This document shows, piece by piece, positions 1 through 5,552 of a stretch of 8,026 bases of DNA; positions within the stretch are counted from its first letter, which is position 1; every line of letters begins with the position of its first letter. The notes below the pieces were generated by a model. It saw nothing but the letters and a program-made list of their open reading frames with translations. It ran no database searches and had not been told where the DNA came from. Origin of the DNA: Candidatus Aminicenantota bacterium (GTDB taxonomy: Bacteria > Acidobacteriota > Aminicenantia > Aminicenantales > Aminicenantaceae); assembly GCA_030633795.1 (NCBI GenBank), contig DAOWCB010000048.1, positions 1 through 8,026 on the forward strand, written 5' to 3'. Made by a program: the position numbers and the translations under genes.

Positions 1-267
1 CACAAGATCCAGGCCGATGGTGTCGTATTTGCCCAGCAAATCGGCGATCAACAATTTAGTGCCGACCCCATCAGTGGAGGAAACCAAAACCGGGTCTTTG
101 ATCCTTTTGATTCGGGGCTCGAATAATCCGCTAAATCCTCCCACTTTTCCAACAACTTCCGGACGGCTCGTTTTCTCAAGAAGAGGTTTTATTTTCTCGA
201 GGAAAGCATCAGCCTCATCGACATCGACTCCTGCTTTTTTATAGGTTATACCGGACACTTTTTTCAC
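1..267 (-). CDS. purM: Phosphoribosylformylglycinamidine cyclo-ligase (AIR synthetase), N-terminal part, cut by the window edge
   Basis: PurM closes the imidazole ring of formylglycinamidine ribonucleotide using ATP, giving aminoimidazole ribonucleotide in cytosolic purine synthesis. Only the first 89 residues are present; the family is usually about 340 aa. The translation shows the N-terminal signature TYKKAGVDVDEAD (residues 8-20), then VGGFSGLFE (42-50), then the nucleotide-binding motif STDGVGTKL (64-72) and YDTIGLDLV at the edge. I chose the GTG at 267 because AAGGATAGG lies just upstream and because family members begin only a few residues before YKxAGVDxD. A second GTG at 258 is also possible. 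An in-frame ATG at 303 is rejected because it falls inside the spacer of a good promoter. The gene diverges from the sigma-factor operon. Family identity is certain; the exact start is less so. Confidence 0.95.
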   Translation of the reverse strand, partial: MKKVSGITYKKAGVDVDEADAFLEKIKPLLEKTSRPEVVGKVGGFSGLFEPRIKRIKDPVLVSSTDGVGTKLLIADLLGKYDTIGLDLV

Positions 268-288
268 CCTATCCTTGAAGATATTCCC

Positions 289-317
289 TTTATAGCACCC
301 CATTCCTATCAAGTCAA
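289..317 (-). promoter_or_regulatory. Sigma-70-type promoter for purM
   Basis: On the minus strand, TTGACT (positions 317-312) is followed by a 17-base spacer and TATAAA (294-289). Each box differs from the consensus by one base and the spacer is ideal. Transcription would start near 281-283, leaving a leader of roughly 15 bases that contains the AAGGATAGG ribosome site before the GTG at 267. This placement argues against an upstream ATG start for purM. It is seen directly in the sequence; activity is inferred. Confidence 0.7.
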
Positions 318-440
318 ACAAAGGGGAAAATCAAAATTTATTGAACTCCAAAAACGATATTCTAAGCCTCATTTTTTCTGCTGCAGTCAAGCTTCATTTA
401 TTAATATGGTTCTCTTTCATTTATTTTTTTTTTGATTTCG

Positions 441-469
441 TGTAACCTTTTTTAAAAAGGCAAGTCTAA
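441..469 (+). promoter_or_regulatory. Candidate ECF-type (autoregulatory) promoter of the sigma operon
   Basis: TGTAACC at 441-447 and GTCTAA at 464-469 are separated by 16 bases. This resembles ECF promoters, which carry an AAC-containing -35 box and a CGTC/GTCTA-like -10 box. ECF sigma factors commonly transcribe their own operon. Transcription would begin near 474-477, on top of the first ATG of the sigma gene, which bears on its start choice. No strong sigma-70 promoter was seen in the T-rich stretch upstream. The boxes are short, so a chance match is possible. Confidence 0.4.
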
Positions 470-473
470 AAAT

Positions 474-1061
474 ATGAGTACCAAAAATCAAGGATTACAT
501 GACGTGAATTTATACTCCGACAACAAGCTTATGGAAGATGTAAAAGAAGGCAAGGTCGAAAAAATGGCTGTGCTTTTCGAAAAACACCATGTCTCGCTTT
601 TCAATTTCTTTATGCGCCTCACAGGAAACCGCAACATCAGCGAAGACCTTGTTCAGGACGTATTCATGCGGATGCTGAAATATCGCTCCACATATCAAGG
701 CCGGAGTAAATTCACGCTCTGGATGTACCAGATCGCCAGGAATGCCCACATCGACTTTTTAAGAAAGAAAAAGAACACGCTGCCTCTCGATGAACAATGG
801 AGCGAACCCATTACATCTGAAGCCTCCCCAGCTGAAAAACTCGAAGGCGGTCAGGAGGTCCAGCTCATGCGGCAAGCCTTGGCACAACTTCCTTTAAAAA
901 AGAGAGAGGTTTTGATCCTCAGCCGTTACCAGAACTTGAAGTACAAAGAAATCGCCGAACTCATGGATTGCCACATAGGGACGGTGAAGGCCCATGTCCA
1001 CCGGGCTATAAAAGAATTGGGGAAAATTTATTTCGAACTCCAAGGAGGAACCGTATCATGA
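474..1061 (+). CDS. ECF-type RNA polymerase sigma-70 family sigma factor
   Basis: This 195-aa protein is an extracytoplasmic-function sigma factor that directs RNA polymerase to a specific promoter set. Region sigma-2 lies at about 33-99, with the typical SEDLVQDVFMRML (56-68) and FTLWMYQIARNAHIDFLR (80-97) core- and -10-binding helices. A linker at about 100-127 has no sigma-3 domain. Region sigma-4 lies at about 128-184, with LPLKKREVLILSRY and the helix-turn-helix YKEIAELMDCHIGTVKAHVHRA (157-178). The last codons overlap the anti-sigma gene by ATGA, which implies translational coupling. The start is uncertain. ATG 474 has only AAAGG at long distance, whereas GTG 504 (residue 11) has AAGGA nine bases upstream and would suit the candidate promoter better. 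The first ten residues are outside any domain, so function is unaffected either way. Confidence 0.95.
   Translation: MSTKNQGLHDVNLYSDNKLMEDVKEGKVEKMAVLFEKHHVSLFNFFMRLTGNRNISEDLVQDVFMRMLKYRSTYQGRSKFTLWMYQIARNAHIDFLRKKKNTLPLDEQWSEPITSEASPAEKLEGGQEVQLMRQALAQLPLKKREVLILSRYQNLKYKEIAELMDCHIGTVKAHVHRAIKELGKIYFELQGGTVS
490..494 (+). promoter_or_regulatory. Ribosome binding site that may define an internal GTG start of the sigma gene
   Basis: AAGGA precedes an in-frame GTG at 504-506 by nine bases. It is a better match to a Shine-Dalgarno site than anything before ATG 474. If used, the sigma factor would be 185 aa and start at residue 11 of the longer reading. This is a sequence observation; use is inferred. 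Confidence 0.4.
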
Positions 1062-1864
1062 GATGTGAAGATATAAAGAAAATTTTTCCAGACTATCTCG
1101 TCGGGGACCTAGACCAAAGCTCTGCGGAGGATATCCAATCTCATATAGCCGATTGTCCCGCTTGCAGGCAGGAACTGGAAGATTTGAGTGCAGTCTGGAC
1201 AAAACTGGGCGTTCTCCCGGAAGAACACCCGAGTAACGGTTTGCGCGAACAATTCTACAGGGAACTCGAAGAATATAAAGCGGAGATGAATCGTGAGAAG
1301 CCCCTTCACCATTTGAAACAATTTTTCAGCAGTCTGTTTTATCTCTCTCGGAGCGGCCGTCCTGCCTATCAGTTTGCTCTCGGTTCTATTCCTCTATTCA
1401 TAGGTCTATCGCTGGGCTATCTTCTATTTTCGGGAAGGCAAAATGCCGACCTCCACCGAGAGGTCCAGGATATGCGGCAGATGCTGGCTGTATCTCTTTT
1501 GGACCAAAGATCTACTACTGAAAGACTCAGAGGAGTCAACCTGAGCTACGGCCTCGAGAATCCCGACAACAAAATGATCCAAGCCCTCCTCGCTACTCTG
1601 AATAATGACCCCAACATCAATGTCCGGTTGGCAGCTGTGGATGCTCTTTATCTCTTTTACGACTCCCCTTCTGTCAGAGAGGGCATCATTCTATCTCTCT
1701 CCCAACAGAATTCGCCATTTTTGCAAGTGGCTCTGGTCGATCTCCTCGTCAGCGTACAGGAGCGGCAAGCGCTAGAATCTTTCAAGAAACTGATCGAGGC
1801 CAACCAACTCGATCCAAAGCTCAAACAGAAGCTCGAACAAGGAATTAAAGAACTCAGCTACTGA
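1058..1864 (+). CDS. Membrane-anchored zinc-finger anti-sigma factor with HEAT-like C-terminal domain
   Basis: This 268-aa protein is the likely negative regulator of the sigma factor encoded just before it. The N-terminus carries the ZAS pattern: C3, then H29-x3-C33-x2-C36 (HIADCPAC), the zinc ligands of sigma-binding domains of this class. A single hydrophobic segment at about 106-124 should cross the inner membrane, placing the N-terminus in the cytoplasm. A short charged stretch follows (130-147), then an alpha-helical region at about 171-268. There, NVRLAAVDALYLF and SPFLQVALVDLLV look like HEAT-type repeats, probably outside the membrane and possibly the sensor. The start is ATG 1058, which overlaps the sigma stop as ATGA and has AAGGAGG ten bases upstream. 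A longer reading of the frame exists but is ruled out by this site and by the ZAS N-terminus. The signal sensed is unknown. Confidence 0.9.
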   Translation: MRCEDIKKIFPDYLVGDLDQSSAEDIQSHIADCPACRQELEDLSAVWTKLGVLPEEHPSNGLREQFYRELEEYKAEMNREKPLHHLKQFFSSLFYLSRSGRPAYQFALGSIPLFIGLSLGYLLFSGRQNADLHREVQDMRQMLAVSLLDQRSTTERLRGVNLSYGLENPDNKMIQALLATLNNDPNINVRLAAVDALYLFYDSPSVREGIILSLSQQNSPFLQVALVDLLVSVQERQALESFKKLIEANQLDPKLKQKLEQGIKELSY

Positions 1865-1875
1865 AAGAGGATATC

Positions 1876-1932
1876 ATGAAAAAAATCAAAATGGATACCC
1901 TGACCGGGGATATTCTGATAAATAAAAAATAG
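1876..1932 (+). CDS. 18-codon mini-ORF, possible remnant or leader peptide related to DUF4097
   Basis: The reading MKKIKMDTLTGDILINKK starts at an ATG preceded by AAAGAGG with good spacing, directly after the anti-sigma stop. It ends with TAG fifteen bases before the next start. TLTGDILINKK resembles the repeat and tail style of DUF4097 proteins: the following gene ends SYEGNVYIRKK and also begins MKKI. It could be the leftover of a tandem copy that lost its middle, a small translated leader, or chance. There is no independent evidence that it is expressed. Confidence 0.35.
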   Translation: MKKIKMDTLTGDILINKK

Positions 1933-1946
1933 TCTAGGAGGACAAA

Positions 1947-2795
1947 ATGAAAAAAATTCATATCTATCTCAGCATTGTCGCCATTCTGCTGTTTGCGGTA
2001 ACTATGATTCATGCCCAACAGGAGACGAGTGACAGGGTAAACGTATCGTTCAGCGATCCTTCCAAGCCGGGCTTTGTCACTGTCTATGTAGAGGCAGGAT
2101 CTATTACCGTCAAGGGATACAACGGCAAAGATATCATTATTGTGACCACCATCGGGGGAAAAAAGTCCACCGAACAGGAACAAGAAAGAGAAAAAGAAAT
2201 CCCTGAAAAGGCAAAAGGGATGAAGCGCATCACGGCAAACCGAACTGGACTGGTGGTGGAAGAAGAAAACAATGAGATGAAAATCTATGTCACTGCCCAT
2301 GACAATGAAGTTGATCTTGCCATCCAAGTCCCATTCCGGACATCTCTGAAACTCAACAGCAATGAAGGCGGAGATATGCTTGTGGAAAATGTGACCGGCG
2401 AGATCGAAGCTTCGAACAATGACGGGGACTTAACCTTGAAAAATATCTCGGGATCAGCCGTTGCCCATGCCTATGACGGCGAACTCGTTGTCACCTTTAA
2501 TCAAATCGACCCAGGGAAACCCATGTCCTTTTCCGCCTACGACGGGGACATCGACGTAACCTTTCCCTCTACGGTGAAGGCTACAGTCATGATCAAAACG
2601 GACGAGGGCGAAGTCTACAGCGACTTCGAGATCGACCTGAAAGCGGCTTCAAAACAGAGAGTGAAAGATGAGCGGAAAGCTGGGGGACGGTACAGGATCA
2701 GCTTCGGTGAGTTCATCACAGGCACCATAAACGGCGGAGGACCGGAGATCCAGTTCGTATCCTATGAGGGAAACGTCTACATCCGGAAAAAATAG
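1947..2795 (+). CDS. Secreted DUF4097-like beta-repeat protein
   Basis: This 282-aa exported protein is of unknown biochemical role. A Sec signal peptide spans about 1-23 (MKKI, a hydrophobic core, then HA before QQ as the likely cleavage site). The rest is rich in short alternating beta-strand repeats with G-D/E-hydrophobic turns: TGEIEAS (150-156), DGDLTLKN (159-166), DGELVVTF (177-184), DGDIDVTF (199-206), EGEVYSDF (220-227) and EGNVYIRKK (274-282). This is the pattern of the DUF4097 putative adhesin/toast-rack family. A charged insert (71-95) is rich in E and K. The start has AGGAGG five bases upstream. It is the last gene before a strong terminator and is co-oriented with the sigma/anti-sigma pair, so it is probably produced under their control and acts in the periplasm or at the surface. 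The family call rests on pattern, not a search. Confidence 0.75.
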   Translation: MKKIHIYLSIVAILLFAVTMIHAQQETSDRVNVSFSDPSKPGFVTVYVEAGSITVKGYNGKDIIIVTTIGGKKSTEQEQEREKEIPEKAKGMKRITANRTGLVVEEENNEMKIYVTAHDNEVDLAIQVPFRTSLKLNSNEGGDMLVENVTGEIEASNNDGDLTLKNISGSAVAHAYDGELVVTFNQIDPGKPMSFSAYDGDIDVTFPSTVKATVMIKTDEGEVYSDFEIDLKAASKQRVKDERKAGGRYRISFGEFITGTINGGGPEIQFVSYEGNVYIRKK

Positions 2796-2823
2796 CCGAC
2801 CCAGAACAAGAAAATAATTCAAG

Positions 2824-2853
2824 GGGCAGGCTTCAACGCCTGCCCTTTTTTTT
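2824..2853 (+). terminator. Rho-independent terminator of the sigma operon
   Basis: GGGCAGGC (2824-2831) pairs perfectly with GCCTGCCC (2838-2845) around the loop TTCAAC, and eight T follow (2846-2853). It lies 28 bases after the DUF4097 stop. Read on the other strand the hairpin is followed by a weaker, T-rich stretch, so it may also slow transcription arriving from the leftward GerW genes, for which no other terminator was seen. Confidence 0.93.
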
Positions 2854-2981
2854 GTGGGGTGGGGTGGATCGGCATCCAATAGGGTCACGGCTGCTGCCCC
2901 GATATCGTGTTCGACATAGGAAGCGGCGCACCCGGCAAAATCATCCGGTATGTCGTGAGGATTAAGTTTTAAGGGTAAGCT

Positions 2982-3920
2982 TTATTTGAGTCCCTCCAGG
3001 GCCTTTTTTGCTTCTTTATAATCAGGTTTCAGAACGAGGGCTTCTTGATAAGCTTGTTTAGCCAGATCTATCTGCCCTTTTCTCTTATAGGCTTCTCCCA
3101 AATAGAAATATGCTTCAGGAAAAGCCTCTTTTTTCAAAGCAACCTTAAAATCATCTATAGCACCATCCACATCGCCGCCGAATCCCTCAGGCGCCATTAG
3201 CCGACCGACACCTCTGCCAAATCGAGCCCGCACATTGTTGGGATCCACATTCAGAGCTTTTTCGAACGCCTGCATAGCTCCCATCCCATACTTGATCATG
3301 TCTGCAGGATTATCTGACTCGGCGAGTGTGCCCAGAATGCTTCCCTTCCAAGCATGCAGCTCTGCATTTTCCGGTTGGACCGCGATCATGGAATCGATAG
3401 CTACAAGCGCATCCTTGTATTTTTTTTCGTTATACAGCTTTTCGACCTGCTCCAACGACACATCGGCAGAAGCTGTTGCATTTTCGGAAGAGCCTCCGGG
3501 AGAAGGTGCTTTTGGCGAGGATTTTTTGCCCATGAATTGAGGGAGCATCTGGAGCAGAACAGGAAGCATTTCCTGCAAAAATGAGGGCTTTTTTTCTTCT
3601 AGGGGAAAAAGTTCGACACGAACATCTTCTCCCTCGATGATCAATACTCCTAAAGGTATGGTCTTGCCCCCCATCCCTCCTCCGTATCCCATCATGGCGC
3701 CACCAGCCCCCAATCCATAGGAAATCTTGGAGAACGGGATGATGATCGTATCCTTGACCTTAATGGGATCACCTATCACAGAATCGACTTTTATGATCGA
3801 TGTTATCCTATCAAAACTCATGAAAGCCTCATCTGCAGAAGACTTTGTCTGGGCCTGAATTTGACCTGAGGACATCAACAAAACCACAAGCAGAGCGATA
3901 AAAATGTGTTTCATCTTCAT
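2982..3920 (-). CDS. Secreted GerW/YtfJ-like domain protein with C-terminal TPR region
   Basis: This 312-aa protein has a signal peptide at about 1-23 (QIQA before Q). A GerW/YtfJ-like domain spans about 40-107: VIGDPIKVKDTIIIPFSKIS, a glycine-rich loop GLGAGGAMMGYGGGMGG (69-85), then IPLGVLIIEGEDVRVELF. A hydrophobic helix (114-129) and a low-complexity linker rich in S, P and A (133-152) follow. TPR-like repeats run from about 154 to 312, clearest at 154-187 and 267-300 (EAYFYLGEAYKRKGQIDLAK, PDYKEA), with a less regular central one. The start ATG 3920 has GAGGAGG five bases upstream; a longer open frame upstream overlaps the previous gene and lacks such a site. It lies 10 bases after the sister GerW gene. 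GerW is known from spore germination in Bacillus, but the family also occurs in bacteria that do not sporulate. Its function here is unknown, probably periplasmic complex assembly. Confidence 0.8.
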   Translation of the reverse strand: MKMKHIFIALLVVLLMSSGQIQAQTKSSADEAFMSFDRITSIIKVDSVIGDPIKVKDTIIIPFSKISYGLGAGGAMMGYGGGMGGKTIPLGVLIIEGEDVRVELFPLEEKKPSFLQEMLPVLLQMLPQFMGKKSSPKAPSPGGSSENATASADVSLEQVEKLYNEKKYKDALVAIDSMIAVQPENAELHAWKGSILGTLAESDNPADMIKYGMGAMQAFEKALNVDPNNVRARFGRGVGRLMAPEGFGGDVDGAIDDFKVALKKEAFPEAYFYLGEAYKRKGQIDLAKQAYQEALVLKPDYKEAKKALEGLK

Positions 3921-3930
3921 GGCTACCTCC

Positions 3931-4320
3931 TCACTTGCGGGGAACTTTTCCCACAGGGATGAATTTGACGCCAGCCTTGCCGATAACCACAAACCCGAGG
4001 GGTCTGGCCTCTCCACCAAAACCAAATCCATGAGCTCCCATTTGAGGTTGGCTGCTGGGACCTCCCCCGCCTCCGCCGAAACCCACATCGATCATGATGA
4101 TCGGCACGATGGTGAGATCCCCAACTTTGATCGGCTTGCCAACCACCTTTTTTATATTCAGACTGTTGGACAACCGATCTGTCATCCCCTTTGTGAGCAT
4201 CGCCACAGGGCTGATGGTCTCTCCCTTGGGCTTCGGTCTTTCCTGAGCCATACTCACACCAAACACAAGGAAGACCGCCGTAAAAATCACCACGACTTTA
4301 CAAATCCATACGCTTTTCAA
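3931..4320 (-). CDS. Small secreted GerW/YtfJ-like protein
   Basis: This 129-aa protein has a signal peptide at about 1-25 (SMA before Q) followed by one GerW/YtfJ-like domain. The domain shows VVGKPIKVGDLTIVP (59-73), a glycine-rich segment FGGGGGG (81-87) and GFGFGG (98-103), then ARPLGFVVIGKAGVKFIPV (105-123). The same order (GxPIKV, strand, Gly loop, PLGxxxI, V at the end) occurs in the next gene, so the two are paralogous over this region. The start ATG 4320 has AGGGAGG six bases upstream. The stop is 10 bases before the next ATG, so the ribosome site of the second gene sits across this gene's end and coupling is likely. The domain usually occurs in cytoplasmic or spore proteins, so secretion is unusual. 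Function unknown. Confidence 0.78.
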   Translation of the reverse strand: MKSVWICKVVVIFTAVFLVFGVSMAQERPKPKGETISPVAMLTKGMTDRLSNSLNIKKVVGKPIKVGDLTIVPIIMIDVGFGGGGGGPSSQPQMGAHGFGFGGEARPLGFVVIGKAGVKFIPVGKVPRK

Positions 4321-4339
4321 TTGAAACCTCCCTAAAAAA

Positions 4340-4345
4340 ATTATA
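4340..4345 (-). promoter_or_regulatory. Possible -10 box for the GerW gene pair
   Basis: TATAAT lies on the minus strand in an A/T-rich patch about 20 bases before the GerW start at 4320. No good -35 box is seen 16-18 bases upstream, and the predicted leader is very short. The 104-base gap to the MenC-like gene holds no clear terminator, so read-through from that gene is an alternative. Confidence 0.3.
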
Positions 4346-4424
4346 GTAATAAATTCCCAAAGATCTATTCTGATACTATATTCAATAGCCTATACGAACA
4401 CTTTGGACAAAAGGTTTATCCCGT

Positions 4425-5543
4425 CTAAAAATGCGCTTTTCTGAAAACTTTTTTTACTCGGCTCACCTTTTTGATCCTCTCCTCCTGTGGCATAACTCCG
4501 ATCCCAGGAAGATCGGGGACTTTGATAGTCCCCTGAGGTGTGATGTCGATCGGGGGGTCGATCAAATCCTCGGCATAATACCGTTTGCTTGCAGAAAGAT
4601 CATGTGGAAACATGAAATTAGGAAGGGTGGCAAGATGGATATTATGAGCTCGCCCAATACCCGACTCCAGCATTCCTCCGCACCAAACAGGCAGGGAATT
4701 CTCCTGACAAACATCATGGATCTTTTTGGATTCGATGATACCGCCCACTCTTCCGGCCTTGATGTTGATGATCCGGCAGCTGCCCATCTCGATAGCCTTT
4801 CTGGCCGTCTCCGCGCTTGTTATGCTCTCATCCAAGCACAGGGGCGTTTGCACTTCTTTCTGCAATCGGGAATGGTCCCATAGATCATAAGGCGCAAAAG
4901 GCTGCTCGATCATCTCGAGGCCGAATTCATCCAGCTCTTTGAGTGTTTTTTTGTCGTCCAGACTGTAGGCACCATTGGCATCTACCTGCAATCGGCTATC
5001 CGGAAATTTTTTTCTCACTTTTTGGCAGATCGCAACATCCCAACCTGGCATGATCTTGAGTTTGATCCTCTGGTACCCCTCCTCCAGAAATGCTTGGATC
5101 CTATCGATAAGTTGGGATTCGGAATCCTGGATCCCGATGGAAACACCGGAGGGAATCTCCTTCTGTGATCCTCCATAAAGTTTCCACAGCGGTAAGTTCT
5201 TCTGCTTGGCCACAAGGTCCCACAAAGCCAGTTCTAAACCGGCTTTTGCCATCGGGTGTCCTTTGAATATTCTGGCCTCTTCGTAAAAATCTATGGGTTC
5301 ACTCAATGATTTTTTGATCAAAAGCGGTATCAAAAAATCCTTCAACACAAGCCATGCCGTTTCTGTGGTTTCATAGCTGTACAACGGAGCCTTATCCGCC
5401 ACCACTTCTCCATAGCCACAAATCCCTTCGGCATACACCTTGACCAAGATGAAAGTACGATCTTCTTCCCGTCCAAGGCTGGTTTCGAAAAAATGAACGA
5501 ACGGCAGGCTGCAGAGCATGAGCTCGATCTTGTCGATTTTCAT
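4425..5543 (-). CDS. menC: Enolase-superfamily o-succinylbenzoate synthase / N-acylamino acid racemase (MenC type)
   Basis: This 372-aa protein has the normal full length for the family. The enzymes form o-succinylbenzoate in menaquinone synthesis, and many members also racemise N-acylamino acids. The muconate-lactonizing fold is clear: an N-terminal capping domain (1-125), then a barrel with the K-x-K base pair K161/K163 (IKLKIMPG), metal ligands D188 (QVDANGAYS), E213 (MIEQPF) and D238 (CLDES), and the opposite base K262 (NIKAGR). The tail GGMLESGIGRAHN (289-301) and DLSASKRYY (315-323) are hallmarks of the MenC/NAAAR branch rather than Ala-Glu epimerases. The start ATG 5543 lies nine bases after the GT4 stop and has no real ribosome site, so translation probably depends on coupling. 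No other men genes are in view, so the in vivo reaction is open; the symbol denotes the family. Confidence 0.85.
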   Translation of the reverse strand: MKIDKIELMLCSLPFVHFFETSLGREEDRTFILVKVYAEGICGYGEVVADKAPLYSYETTETAWLVLKDFLIPLLIKKSLSEPIDFYEEARIFKGHPMAKAGLELALWDLVAKQKNLPLWKLYGGSQKEIPSGVSIGIQDSESQLIDRIQAFLEEGYQRIKLKIMPGWDVAICQKVRKKFPDSRLQVDANGAYSLDDKKTLKELDEFGLEMIEQPFAPYDLWDHSRLQKEVQTPLCLDESITSAETARKAIEMGSCRIINIKAGRVGGIIESKKIHDVCQENSLPVWCGGMLESGIGRAHNIHLATLPNFMFPHDLSASKRYYAEDLIDPPIDITPQGTIKVPDLPGIGVMPQEERIKKVSRVKKVFRKAHF

Positions 5544-5552
5544 TTTAAATAT

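Noticed and set aside
301..303. In-frame ATG as an earlier purM start
   Set aside because: It lies in the spacer between good -35 and -10 boxes, would add residues absent from the family, and has AGGA directly abutting it.
968..1057. N-terminal extension of the anti-sigma reading frame
   Set aside because: It overlaps the sigma-4 coding region in another frame. ATG 1058 has AAGGAGG and gives the standard ZAS N-terminus.
3904..4335. Plus-strand 143-codon frame
   Set aside because: It is the antisense of the small GerW-like gene, whose signal peptide, domain and ribosome site are clear. Its histidine-rich composition is a shadow effect.
4396..4433. GAAC...CGTCTAAAAATG on the plus strand, looking like a second ECF promoter
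   Set aside because: The spacer is 22 bases, too long for ECF promoters. The ATG leads only into an antisense frame of the MenC-like gene. The similarity to 464-476 is short and probably chance.
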